Source of the DNA: Helicobacter sp. 16-1353
Lineage (GTDB): Bacteria; Campylobacterota; Campylobacteria; Campylobacterales; Helicobacteraceae
Assembly: GCF_003288815.1 (NCBI RefSeq)
Contig: NZ_NHYM01000003.1
Span: 1-64,000 of the forward strand
Length of the DNA: 64,000 nt
Direction: 5' to 3'
Made by a program: the position numbers and the translations under genes. Of this stretch, positions 33,675 to 42,388 are shown piece by piece (position 1 is the stretch's first letter; each line of letters begins with the position of its first letter). The notes below the pieces were generated by a model, which saw only the letters and a program-made list of their open reading frames with translations, was not told where the DNA came from and did not search any database.

Positions 33675-36557
33675 TTATGCCACCAAAGTTGTATTTAAAT
33701 CTAAAATTATGGAATCTAATCGCTCTCCAAAGAGCATTTTTGCCTTATAGATTCCGCCTAAATCGTCCGCGCAGTCTTGCAAATCGACCTTTTTTATACA
33801 CGCATTAGAGAGTATATAATCGCGGATTTTTAGTAAAAATGCGTCTTGTTCGGCAGTGAAAACTACGCCCTTTTTTATCTCTCGCCCACGCCATAGATTA
33901 AAGCGAGTGATTCCCACGCTTTCAAAGTCGCTTAGCTCGGTATCAATGTCTATGGCGAAGCGCACGAGCTGGATTAGATTTGTCAATCTTTCTTTGCTTT
34001 TAAGTGGCTTGACCTTATCGCCGCAAGTCGCCGCATAGGCTTTCCAAAGCGACTTTATATCAAAAAGTGGATTAGAATCTAGCAGCTTTTTATATAGCTC
34101 ATCGATTAGCTCATAGGTCAAAAATCGGTTTTTATAGGAATTGTTGTAGATAATTGATAGGGCGGTAATCTCGTCCTTGTGCTTTTCAATGTAGTTTTCA
34201 AAGTCCGCTATAACCTCGCTATCTTCGGGATTTGGCACATTTCCGGTGGAGATGACCTCATCTGGAGTCCAGTCAATATACATTTTGCATTTTTTGGCTA
34301 AGTCTATGAGCTTTTGGCGGAAAGTGGGGTTATTAAAAGGGGATAGAATCTGCTCTTTTATTGCTTCAAAAATGGCGTTGGATTCCGGCGTGGAATGTGT
34401 GGCGGATTCTGCGGATTCTGTGGCAGATTCCGGATTAGATTCGGCTTGGGATTCTGCGTTAGATTCTGCGGATTCTCCGGATTCCACGCTGGATTCCACT
34501 CCGGATTCTTTGCAAGATTCTATAAAATCCGGGTCAGTTAGATTCAGCAATTCATTTGCGATAGTTCGCAAGGTTTTATCGTTGGTTAATTCTAAGATTT
34601 CTTTCAAGTCCTCTTTATCTGCTTTGCGCTCTATTTGGGTGATTCTACGAGCTGTTGTGATGAGCGTATCATCGTCCGGATTGCCCTTTGCGATGATTTC
34701 TAATAGCTTTTTAAGCGAGATAGATTTTTTAGTATCCAGCGGACGAGAATCGTTATCCTTCCATTGACGCTCACTTACGCCCACAGCGTCGATTATATAA
34801 AACTTCTCTTTGCTAATCGCATTTGGCGTAACTTCTCGTAAGCTAGTGGAATCTATCGTTCGCACGCCTCGCCCTTTCATTTGAAAATAATAGCTTTTAG
34901 ACTTCACATCACGCATAAAAATCAGCACTTCAAGCGACTTTATATCCGTGCCGGTGGCTATCATATCCACAGTTACGGCAATGCGGAATTTAGGGTCGGT
35001 GCGAAATGCATTTATACGCATTTCCGGCTTTGCATTGCCGATATTGTAGGTGATTTTTTGTGCGAATTCATCGCTTTTGCTAAAAACTTCCCTTGTTGCA
35101 TTTACGATTTCATCGGCGTGGGCGTCATCTTTGGCAAAAATTAGCGTTTTGGGTATCCACTCGCCCTCTTTATGATTTTTCCGCTCCGGGAAAAGCTGGG
35201 TAAAAAGGGCGTTTTTATAGGCTTCAATTACGGCTCTAATTTGATTTTTAGCTACCACACTTCTATCCAAGTCGCTTTTGGAATACTCAATATCGTCCTC
35301 CAAAGTCTCATAAATAAGCTTTTTAGTGCGTTTATCTCGCACTGGGATTTTGCCGGCTTCTAAGATTCCGCCTTGTTCGCCGATTTTAGTTTTTATGCGG
35401 TAAATCTCGCAATCCACATTTACACCATCAATTATTGAGCGCTCCAGCGGATACTCTGCGACTATATTTTTATTAAAAAAGCCTAGCGTATGCGTTGAAG
35501 GCGTGGCAGATAGCCCAATGATAAATGCGTCAAAATACTCCAAAACCGCTCTCCACTCGCCATAAATGCTCCTATGGCACTCATCTACGATTATAAAATC
35601 AAATGTTTCAATGGGGATTTGGGGATTGTATTTGACCTCCTTTTTTGGCTCTTTATTTGCATTTTCATAGCTGGATTTTTCCTCATTTATCGCCTCAAAC
35701 TCGCTCTCCCCACAAAGCATGGAATAAAGTCGCTGAATGGTGGTGATGATAACTTTTGCGTCTTTATCAATGGCGTTACTAACCAAGTGGCTAGTGGTAT
35801 AAACCTCGCTAAACTTGCGATTAGCGGAATCTGCTAGGATAAAATTATCAAATTCCTTTTTTGTTTGGCGACCTAGATTATTCCTATCCACTAGGAATAA
35901 AATCCGCTTTGCTTTAGCGAATTTTAAAAGGCGATAGGTGAAATTACACGCTGTGTAGGTCTTACCAGCACCAGTTGCCATTTGTATAAGGGAGCGTGGG
36001 CGGGAGCTTTGAAGCGAATTTTCCAAGCCCAAAATCGCCTCACTTTGACACGCCCTAAGATTTGCATTTAGCGGACTTTGGGAGATTGGTGGGATAGGTT
36101 TAAGGCGATTTCGTAAAGTGCTAGTTTCTAGCAAGATTTCTTTTAAAAATTCCGGTTTATGAAAGCTAAAAAGATTCCTACTAGGGACATTTATATCCCT
36201 AAAATCCCTGAATCTAAGCTCATTTCCATTGCTCTCATAGGCAAAAACCAAATCGCTATTTATATTAAAATGCTCCGCCCAAGATTTGGTATCTTTTGGG
36301 AGATTTCTAGCGTAATTACTAGCTTGAATCTCCGCTCCGCCAAGCGAAATCCCCTCTTTTTTTGCCTCGATTACACCACAAGCCTTGCCATCGATAAATA
36401 AGATATAGTCCGCAAAGCTCCCATCGCGCATTGCAAACTCCCTAACCGCCACGCCAAGCGAAGCAGTGCGATTAAACTCCGCTCTATCTTGCACGACAAA
36501 TCCGGCATTTTGTAGCATTTCATCGATTTTTATTCTAGTGCTTTGCTCTGGGGTCAT
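33675..36557 (-). CDS. hsdR: Type I restriction endonuclease subunit R
   Basis: HsdR (960 aa) translocates DNA and cleaves it when unmodified sites are met. The N-terminal nuclease shows FADYILFIDGKACGVIEAKKEG (residues about 46-67, catalytic D...ExK). The SF2 helicase has Walker A QMATGAGKT, DECHRSIYGEW (DEAH-type box) and IGLSATPS, then FAKDDAHADEIV and DMIATGTDIKSLEVLIFMR and MKGRGVRT. The C-terminal part resembles the EcoEI-type R subunit. Between about residues 690 and 725 a low-complexity segment of Glu-Ser repeats (encoded by repeated gattctgc-like DNA) interrupts the domain join. The gene starts the operon and directly abuts hsdS. Confidence 0.95.
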   Translation of the reverse strand: MTPEQSTRIKIDEMLQNAGFVVQDRAEFNRTASLGVAVREFAMRDGSFADYILFIDGKACGVIEAKKEGISLGGAEIQASNYARNLPKDTKSWAEHFNINSDLVFAYESNGNELRFRDFRDINVPSRNLFSFHKPEFLKEILLETSTLRNRLKPIPPISQSPLNANLRACQSEAILGLENSLQSSRPRSLIQMATGAGKTYTACNFTYRLLKFAKAKRILFLVDRNNLGRQTKKEFDNFILADSANRKFSEVYTTSHLVSNAIDKDAKVIITTIQRLYSMLCGESEFEAINEEKSSYENANKEPKKEVKYNPQIPIETFDFIIVDECHRSIYGEWRAVLEYFDAFIIGLSATPSTHTLGFFNKNIVAEYPLERSIIDGVNVDCEIYRIKTKIGEQGGILEAGKIPVRDKRTKKLIYETLEDDIEYSKSDLDRSVVAKNQIRAVIEAYKNALFTQLFPERKNHKEGEWIPKTLIFAKDDAHADEIVNATREVFSKSDEFAQKITYNIGNAKPEMRINAFRTDPKFRIAVTVDMIATGTDIKSLEVLIFMRDVKSKSYYFQMKGRGVRTIDSTSLREVTPNAISKEKFYIIDAVGVSERQWKDNDSRPLDTKKSISLKKLLEIIAKGNPDDDTLITTARRITQIERKADKEDLKEILELTNDKTLRTIANELLNLTDPDFIESCKESGVESSVESGESAESNAESQAESNPESATESAESATHSTPESNAIFEAIKEQILSPFNNPTFRQKLIDLAKKCKMYIDWTPDEVISTGNVPNPEDSEVIADFENYIEKHKDEITALSIIYNNSYKNRFLTYELIDELYKKLLDSNPLFDIKSLWKAYAATCGDKVKPLKSKERLTNLIQLVRFAIDIDTELSDFESVGITRFNLWRGREIKKGVVFTAEQDAFLLKIRDYILSNACIKKVDLQDCADDLGGIYKAKMLFGERLDSIILDLNTTLVA

Positions 36558-36908
36558 TGACTATCCTTTGTGAATCTTTGCCGCGAAAATTTGCGAAAAT
36601 TCTTATTAAATTCCTTGTGGATTCTATGGGATTTTAAAGATTTAATTATAACAAAATGGGGCTTATTAAATTGGAGATAGAATTTGCTCTTTGATTGCTT
36701 TGAAATATCTTTTGGATTCTTTGAAATCCTTCTATTTTCTAGTAGATGGCTTTATTGGGAAATTTTGCTTATAGAAAGCTAATGCTTTTTGGAAGTTGAA
36801 AATGAAGCACCGCTTAGTTTCCCAACAAGAGATTGGTGTGAAGTAAAGTAAAATAAAAAGAGTTTCCCTTTAAATCCACCAAAATGCAAATTTTTAGATT
36901 CTTTAAAG
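36558..36908. other. Intergenic region with an hsdR-like scar
   Basis: About 350 bp lie between the convergent/divergent hsdR start and the outer-membrane protein stop. Apart from the hsdR-like segment at 36661-36725 I see no coding sequence. The hsdR promoter should be here, but no clear -10 was picked. Confidence 0.5.
36661..36725 (-). pseudogene. Short duplicated fragment of hsdR
   Basis: The DNA at 36661-36720 aligns with 34328-34385 inside hsdR at roughly 80 percent by eye. On the minus strand it reads YFKAIKEQILSP then stop, against IFEAIKEQILSP in HsdR, at the edge of the Glu-Ser repeat segment. The segment is too short to function and lies upstream of hsdR itself. It is best read as the remnant of a second, diverged hsdR copy left by recombination. 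Confidence 0.65.
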
Positions 36909-37970
36909 TTAGAATGTATGCGTAAATCTAATTCCATAGTTCATAAAACTTGCCTTAGAATTAAACATAGTTTTTAGCGTTAATTCAACTCTATTTTTAT
37001 GAAAAAATAGGAAAGATACCCCAAAACTAGCATTAAGATGCCCTCCAGAAAGCTTCCCTTCGAAAAGATATAGAGGGTTTGCTATATAGGCTTCATTATC
37101 TGCACTATAGCTAATATACCCATACCCAATTCCTAAAATAAGCCCTACTGCCATATGCCTATTTTCCCCAAATGGCAAATCTATCAGCAAGTCAATATTA
37201 CCCGCTATATCAAAAGCATTTGAGTTAATGTCCGTAGTATATGTATATGGGTAGTTTAGTTGCGTAGCAGTTCCGTATCCGTAAAATGCGTATAATAAAT
37301 CTAAATAAACCCTAGCTCCAAAATATGGATTCAAAAATCGTTGAAAGCCTAGCTGAAGTTCAAAGTCATTCATAATTGATGAAAACTCATATTCATTTAT
37401 TACATTTCCAATTGTAAGATTAGAATATATAATAGAAGTTCCAAGTCCAAGTAAAAATCCCGTTTTTTCCGCTGCTACATCATCGTTTGTCATAGTTGTA
37501 GGTTTTGCATTAGCATTTTTTATATTGCTAGATTTTTGGGCTGGATTCTCCTGCACGAATAAGTCATTATATTGATTATTGTCGTAATACTCGTCATAAG
37601 TTTCATTATATTCTTGTGTTTGTCTAATTTGTGATTGTTGGGTTTGTGGATTCTGGCGGGTTGATTTCCTTGATTTTGTAGTGGGTTTTCTCTCCCTAGT
37701 TTGCGGATATTCATATTCCTCGTAATATCCATCGCTTACCTCCCTATCTCTCCTCTTTTGCGGATTTCTATCCCTTGCATTCCTATCTCTTAAATCATCA
37801 TCGTCCTCATAGTTATCAAATCCTGTGTTAGAATCCGATTTTGCATCCTGCTTTTGCTTCCGCATTTCCATTATCTGCATAATCTCTTCTGGGGTTAGCT
37901 CGATTGTGATATTATTCGCCCATACTCCGCTAATAAGCCCACAAAACATAAAAACCATTATTTTTCTCAT
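36909..37970 (-). CDS. Outer-membrane protein with charged N-terminal domain
   Basis: The protein (353 aa) has a signal peptide (MRKIMVFMFCGLISGVWA), then a long charged, low-complexity part (residues 30-150) rich in Asp, Arg, Gln and Tyr (RDRNARDRNPQKRRDREV, YDEYYDNNQYND), then a C-terminal beta-barrel of about 200 residues with strands such as GFLLGLGTSIIYSNLTIGN and a last strand NYGIRFTHTF ending in Phe. The barrel fits Helicobacter OMP style. The charged part may be exposed in the periplasm or at the surface. An eight-base poly-C tract lies 38 bp upstream of the ATG (see 38008), so expression may be switched. Confidence 0.8.
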   Translation of the reverse strand: MRKIMVFMFCGLISGVWANNITIELTPEEIMQIMEMRKQKQDAKSDSNTGFDNYEDDDDLRDRNARDRNPQKRRDREVSDGYYEEYEYPQTRERKPTTKSRKSTRQNPQTQQSQIRQTQEYNETYDEYYDNNQYNDLFVQENPAQKSSNIKNANAKPTTMTNDDVAAEKTGFLLGLGTSIIYSNLTIGNVINEYEFSSIMNDFELQLGFQRFLNPYFGARVYLDLLYAFYGYGTATQLNYPYTYTTDINSNAFDIAGNIDLLIDLPFGENRHMAVGLILGIGYGYISYSADNEAYIANPLYLFEGKLSGGHLNASFGVSFLFFHKNRVELTLKTMFNSKASFMNYGIRFTHTF

Positions 37971-38007
37971 ATTACGCCCTTAAAGTAAAATTAAAAGATA
38001 TATTCTG

Positions 38008-38015
38008 CCCCCCCC
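38008..38015. repeat. Poly-C/G tract (8 bp) upstream of the outer-membrane gene
   Basis: Eight C on the + strand (eight G on the coding strand) lie between two AT-rich hexamers (TTAATATA before and AATATATC after on the minus strand), 38 bp before the ATG at 37970. A change of tract length would change promoter spacing or the 5' leader and so modulate transcription. Confidence 0.75.
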
Positions 38016-38111
38016 TATATTAAAATTTGCTTAATATGAAAATTTATTTTTGCTTTTTATGCTTTTGTGCCAGTTTAGATTATAATTATTCATAAAAGTT
38101 AAAGGATAATT

Positions 38112-38729
38112 ATGGATAAGAAAAATATATCAACACCAAGTAAAGATAAAGTTGAATATTATTTAAAAGAATGGTTGAAAAAGGCAAACTATGTAGCACA
38201 AGAAAATGCCCTAAATAAGCTCTTTTGGGACACTTTTCCAAAAAATGATAATTTAGATGAGATTCTTATAAAAGTTAGTTGTTTAAATGACTTTTACAGC
38301 ACGAATATTCGCTGGGTTTTCGATGTGGCAAGGCATATAAAAAAGCTAAATGTCGATGAGCGATTAAAAGATAATGATATGTCGCTGGTTCAATCCATCG
38401 CAAGAGTTGAGGTTAGTGGCAAAAATGATAAAAATGATAAAAAAATAATAAATTTCTATTCTTTTGCTAGTAAATACTGCTCCCACCACAAAGATAAAGC
38501 AAAGGAATTTCCAATCTATGATAGCTATGTGAAGAAAGTTTTGCTTTACTTTGCAAAAAGGGATGGATTCTATGATTTCAAAAAAGCGGATTTAAAGGAA
38601 TACGCCACTTTTAAAGATGTATTAATAAAATTTAGTGCCTTTTATGATATTAAACAATACGATTTAAAGGAGATTGATAGGTATCTTTGGCAGTTGGGGA
38701 AAGAATGTTTTAAGAAACAAAAGTCCTAA
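38112..38729 (+). CDS. Orphan cytoplasmic protein, function unknown
   Basis: The protein (205 aa) has no signal peptide or membrane segment and is very Lys-rich. The central part FYSFASKYCSHHKDKAKEFPIYDSYVKKVLLYF (residues 117-149) recalls small helix-rich proteins related to the OGG-type DNA-glycosylase fold, where an S/T-K-LH-x(n)-P-I-Y-D-S-x-V pattern occurs, but that is an impression only. It stands alone between the phase-variable OMP gene and ung, with AAAGGA before the ATG. Its neighbours do not tell its role. Confidence 0.6.
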   Translation: MDKKNISTPSKDKVEYYLKEWLKKANYVAQENALNKLFWDTFPKNDNLDEILIKVSCLNDFYSTNIRWVFDVARHIKKLNVDERLKDNDMSLVQSIARVEVSGKNDKNDKKIINFYSFASKYCSHHKDKAKEFPIYDSYVKKVLLYFAKRDGFYDFKKADLKEYATFKDVLIKFSAFYDIKQYDLKEIDRYLWQLGKECFKKQKS

Positions 38730-38755
38730 AATTTTATTATAGATTCTGTTTGGAT

Positions 38756-39463
38756 TCACTCCAAAGCCCAATTGATTTCTTTAAGATTATTTTTAGCCAA
38801 GATTTCATTGCATTTGCTAAAGTGTGAACAGCCGATAAATCCCCTTGAAAGTGGCGATGGGTGCGGGGCTTCTAAGATAAAATGCCGCCTTTCATCAATC
38901 AATTTTCTTTTTCCTTTCGCGTAATTTCCCCAAAGCATAAAAACGATATTTTCCCTTTTAGATGAGATAATTTCGATGATTTTATCCGTGAAAATCTCCC
39001 AGCCAAAAGCCTTGTGAGAAAGGGGCTTATTAAGCTCTACGCTCAAAATGGAATTTAGTAGCAAAACGCCTTGTTTCGTCCACGAGGTCAAATCCCCACT
39101 TTTGGGAATCTTAATCCCCAAATCGCGATTTATTTCCTTAAATATATTTTTTAGCGAGGGAGGCGGAGTTAGATTAGGCGAAACGCTAAAGGCTAGTCCA
39201 TTTGCCTGTGGCGTGGAATTTTCGATATTGTGATATGGGTCTTGCCCTATGATTACGACTTTAACACTATCAAATTGCACCAAATTAAAGGCGTTAAAAA
39301 GTAGATTCGGAGGCGGAAGAACTGCATTCTTTGGATTCTGCCTTGCTTTGTTGATTGCATTATGGTAATTTTCTCGCAAAATCAAAAAATATTCTTTTTG
39401 AAACTCGCCCTCAAGCTCCCTTTTCCACGAGGATTCTATTTTTACATCAAATGTTTTATTCAT
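38756..39463 (-). CDS. ung: Uracil-DNA glycosylase
   Basis: Ung (235 aa) removes uracil from DNA to start base-excision repair. The catalytic water-activating motif VVIIGQDPYHN is near residues 69-79, ANGLAFSV follows, and the second motif HPSPLSRGFIGCSHF lies near 196. VLLLNSILSVE is a family signature. Length is usual. It ends 27 bases past the stop of the orphan gene on the opposite strand (convergent). Confidence 0.96.
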   Translation of the reverse strand: MNKTFDVKIESSWKRELEGEFQKEYFLILRENYHNAINKARQNPKNAVLPPPNLLFNAFNLVQFDSVKVVIIGQDPYHNIENSTPQANGLAFSVSPNLTPPPSLKNIFKEINRDLGIKIPKSGDLTSWTKQGVLLLNSILSVELNKPLSHKAFGWEIFTDKIIEIISSKRENIVFMLWGNYAKGKRKLIDERRHFILEAPHPSPLSRGFIGCSHFSKCNEILAKNNLKEINWALE

Positions 39464-39498
39464 ATTAAAAAAATCTATTTTCTAGTATTTTTGCAAGT

Positions 39499-39777
39499 TT
39501 ATTCTACGATTTTTGGCACGATGAAAAATCGCTCTTTTGCATTTGGAGCATTCTCTAGGACAGATTCGGCAATCCCTGCATTACTTGGAGTATCCTCTCT
39601 TAAAGGCGTTGGCAGATTCCTATGTGGAATCTCGCTTGGCAAATCAAGGCTATTTAGATTCTCCACAAAGTTCAAAATCTCGCTTAACTGCGACTTTATC
39701 TCCTCTTTTTTATCCTCACCAACTTCAATGGCACTTAGATTCTCTAATCTTTTTAGTAATTTATCATCAATTATCAT
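39499..39777 (-). CDS. gatC: Asp-tRNA(Asn)/Glu-tRNA(Gln) amidotransferase subunit C
   Basis: GatC (92 aa) is the small subunit that stabilises GatAB, which amidates Glu-tRNA-Gln and Asp-tRNA-Asn. Signature segments are LLKRLENLSAIEV, QLSEILNFVENLNSLDL, and the C-terminal TPLREDTPS...VLENAPNAKERFFIVPKIVE, which are conserved in the family. Length is normal. gatA and gatB are not adjacent. Confidence 0.93.
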   Translation of the reverse strand: MIIDDKLLKRLENLSAIEVGEDKKEEIKSQLSEILNFVENLNSLDLPSEIPHRNLPTPLREDTPSNAGIAESVLENAPNAKERFFIVPKIVE

Positions 39778-39826
39778 TTTATTCCTTTTAGTTTAACTTC
39801 GTGTATAGCGGACGATAGTTTCAAAT

Positions 39827-41089
39827 CTATTTTCGTGGGTCAAATATTCTCCCCTCTAAGGCACTTCTAGCCACTACAGCGGAGTTTGCAAGATAGACTT
39901 CCGAGCTTTTTGCACCCATTCGCCCAACAAAGTTTCGATTGGTGGTCGATACACATCGCTCCTCATCGCCCAAAATCCCCATATATCCGCCTAGGCACGC
40001 CCCACAAGTTGGATTGCTGATTAAGGCTCCAGCTTCTAGCAAAATATCCATTAATCCCTCTTCTTGGGCTTGTTTGGCGATTTGCTGTGTTCCGGGGGTA
40101 ACTATGAGGCGGACATCGCTGTGGATTTTTTTACCTTTTAAGATTTTTGCCGCAATTCTTAAATCGCTAATGCGCCCATTAGTGCAGCTCCCAATAAAGG
40201 CTTGGTCGATTTTTAGATTATCACTCATCGCCACGCTCACGGGCTTTCCATTTGATGGCAAGTATGGATATGCCACGACTGGCTCTAGCTTGGAAATATC
40301 AATGGTGATTTTTTGCTTGTATGTGGCATTTTCGTCGCTATGGTAGATTTTTGGTGTGGCTCTAAGTGATTTACGGCTTTTTAAAAAATCCTCTGTAACC
40401 TCGTCATATGCGATTATCCCGGACTTTGCTCCAGCTTCGATTGCCATATTGCAGATTGAGAATCTATCGTCCATTCCAAGATATTTTATCCCCTCGCCGC
40501 AAAATTCTAAGGCATTGTAAAGCGCCCCATCGACGCCGATTTGGCGGATTAGCTCTAAAATCAAATCTTTTCCATAGATATGCTCGGCGGGCTTGCCTAT
40601 GAACTCGACTTTTATGCTTTTTGGCACTTTAAACCAATTTCGCCCAGTAACCATCGCATAGGCTAAGTCCGTGCTTCCCATTCCCGTGGAAAATGCCCCC
40701 AAAGCCCCGTGCGTGCAAGTGTGGGAATCTGCACCAATTATCACATCGCCGGGCATTACAAGCCCTTTTTCTGGCAAAAGCGCGTGTTCTATCCCCATAT
40801 CACGCTCATCAAAGAAGTATTTTAGATTCTGCTCTTTGGCAAAGATTCTGCTTTTTTTGGCTTGATTTGCTGATTGAATGTCCTTGGCTGGGATAAAGTG
40901 GTCTAAAACGAGAAAGAAATTATCGGGCTTTGCGAGTTTTTTAGCTCCCGCATTATAAAAAGCCTCGATAGATAGGGGCGTGGTGATGTCGTTTCCCACC
41001 ACCATATCAATATCGCACTCGATTATATCATCAGCATAGACTTTTTTTCCAACATGGGCGGAAAATATCTTTTCAGTTATAGTTTGCAT
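39827..41089 (-). CDS. leuC: 3-isopropylmalate dehydratase large subunit-like aconitase-family protein
   Basis: The protein (420 aa) belongs to the aconitase superfamily, short LeuC/HacA type. LeuC with LeuD isomerises 2- and 3-isopropylmalate in leucine synthesis. The [4Fe-4S] ligands are in GSCTNGRISDL (first Cys) and NPTCGACLGGY (second and third). The VMPGDVIIGADSHTCTHGALGAFSTGMGSTDLA block is characteristic. HacA (homoaconitase) is the main alternative, as the two cannot be told apart from sequence alone. leuD is not adjacent. The gene is about 50 percent GC in places, well above its AT-rich flanks. Confidence 0.88.
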   Translation of the reverse strand: MQTITEKIFSAHVGKKVYADDIIECDIDMVVGNDITTPLSIEAFYNAGAKKLAKPDNFFLVLDHFIPAKDIQSANQAKKSRIFAKEQNLKYFFDERDMGIEHALLPEKGLVMPGDVIIGADSHTCTHGALGAFSTGMGSTDLAYAMVTGRNWFKVPKSIKVEFIGKPAEHIYGKDLILELIRQIGVDGALYNALEFCGEGIKYLGMDDRFSICNMAIEAGAKSGIIAYDEVTEDFLKSRKSLRATPKIYHSDENATYKQKITIDISKLEPVVAYPYLPSNGKPVSVAMSDNLKIDQAFIGSCTNGRISDLRIAAKILKGKKIHSDVRLIVTPGTQQIAKQAQEEGLMDILLEAGALISNPTCGACLGGYMGILGDEERCVSTTNRNFVGRMGAKSSEVYLANSAVVARSALEGRIFDPRK

Positions 41090-41270
41090 TTTTGCTCCAA
41101 TAAGGCTTTATAGAATGCGAAATTATACATTTATTTTTCTTTATTCATTTATATTGCTTTATAGAAATATTATTTTTCAATTTGGATTTACATAGTTAGG
41201 TAGATTTAAGTTTGACTTTTGAATTGTTTTATATTATATTTTGCCTCATTTTAAAATTTAAGGAGTAAAA

Positions 41271-41939
41271 ATGAAAAAAATTATTTTAGGTCTAGCAATT
41301 ATTGCTGGGGGGGGGTTATTTAGTTTTCTTCCTGCAGCTCAAAATAGCGGACTTCTCTTAGGTGTAAATGTGGGCGTTCCTATCACATCGCCAAGCTATG
41401 GTGGTGCTTTAAATAGTATGAAAAGTGGATTACCAAGTAATGGAATAGGCTGGGCGGCTAGTATAGATATAGGATATAAACAAGCCCTAAGTAATAATAT
41501 GGGATTAAAATATTATTTAGAATATAACTATAATGCATCCTATGGCAACAAAGAGGGCGGTAGTGTGATGTTTAGTAAGGTTAAGGCTGATATAAAACAA
41601 CAATTAATTACACTAAATGTAGATTATTATTTTAATCCAACAGATTTATTTGGCGTGTATGTAGGACTTGGAGTAGGCTACCAAACCTTTAAGCCGACTT
41701 GGACTCCAACGATGGCTGGTGGAGTAACTACTATGACTTTTGGTGGAGAGAATAAAGGCGGACTTGCCGTGCCATTAAATCTAGGACTTACATTTAATGT
41801 AAATGAATCTAATCAAATCCTAATTGGAGCTAAGATTCCACTTGTGGCATATGACTATAAAACAACTGTCTTAACCCAAGCAGCAAATGTAAAACTAAGC
41901 ACTTATATCGTCCAAGTGGGATATAACTATACATTTTAA
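41271..41939 (+). CDS. Phase-variable outer-membrane beta-barrel protein, ON in this sequence
   Basis: The protein (222 aa) has a signal peptide (MKKIILGLAIIAGGGLFSFLPAA) in which the triple Gly is encoded by a nine-G tract (41307-41315), here in frame. The mature part is a beta-barrel of about eight strands (GLLLGVNVGVP, IGWAASIDIGYKQAL, LKYYLEYNYN, LITLNVDYYF, FGVYVGLGVGYQTF) ending STYIVQVGYNYTF, the C-terminal pattern of Helicobacter OMPs. Eight or ten G would stop the frame soon after. AAGGAG precedes the ATG. Confidence 0.88.
   Translation: MKKIILGLAIIAGGGLFSFLPAAQNSGLLLGVNVGVPITSPSYGGALNSMKSGLPSNGIGWAASIDIGYKQALSNNMGLKYYLEYNYNASYGNKEGGSVMFSKVKADIKQQLITLNVDYYFNPTDLFGVYVGLGVGYQTFKPTWTPTMAGGVTTMTFGGENKGGLAVPLNLGLTFNVNESNQILIGAKIPLVAYDYKTTVLTQAANVKLSTYIVQVGYNYTF
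41307..41315. repeat. Poly-G tract (9 bp) in OMP signal peptide
   Basis: Nine G in the coding strand encode Gly-Gly-Gly of the signal peptide. Length nine keeps the frame; one more or less breaks it. This is the ON counterpart of the OFF tract at 11885. Confidence 0.9.
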
Positions 41940-42388
41940 TCCTATTCTTAAAATAGATTCTTTTGGGGGATTCCCCCCCCCCAAAAAAAAACATAATCAT
42001 AGAAATTACTAATTTTTAGCTTGGAATCTATAATCTTTCTTATAAACTAACTTTATAAAATTAAAGAATCTCAAAATTCGTTATTGTTTCTAATGCAGAC
42101 TTTTTTAATATTAAATCTTTCAACATTCTTAAAATCACTAGCTTTAGCTAATAAAGGGCTTAAAGTAGAGATTGTATTACTTTAACTTTTAAATTTGGAG
42201 AATTAGGCAAGAAAATTATAGATTTTATTCTACCTAGTTTTTTATGATGTTTTTTATAATTATATTACTTAGATGGCTTTTTAAGCACATTCTATGAAAT
42301 CTATAGAAATCTATGAAATTTTAGAATCTTTAAGAGAATCTTAAAATATCCATAAAAAGCAAGGAATCTGCTATTTAAAGGAATTGTG
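41940..42388. other. Intergenic region with a poly-C/poly-A tract
   Basis: About 450 bp. Right after the outer-membrane gene lie five G, then ten C and nine A (41965-41991). No gene is supported beyond it. Fragmentary frames around 42090-42240 are broken by many stops. The region is AT-rich and contains the promoter of the RND adaptor. Confidence 0.6.
41973..41991. repeat. Intergenic C10-A9 homopolymer tract
   Basis: Ten C at 41973-41982 are followed by nine A. Five G just before (41965-41969) can pair with the C-run to form a small hairpin, but no T-run follows on either strand in a terminator position. The tract may be a slippage-prone relic or affect the 3' end of the outer-membrane gene transcript. 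Confidence 0.6.

Noticed and set aside
41965-41991. Terminator for the OMP gene at 41271-41939
   Set aside because: G5/C-run can form a hairpin but no T-run follows on the + strand (an A-run does), and the minus strand has no gene ending here.
42090-42240. Possible small gene before the RND adaptor
   Set aside because: Short frames show some open stretches but are broken by stops and shifts, with no clear family match. I could not support a gene.
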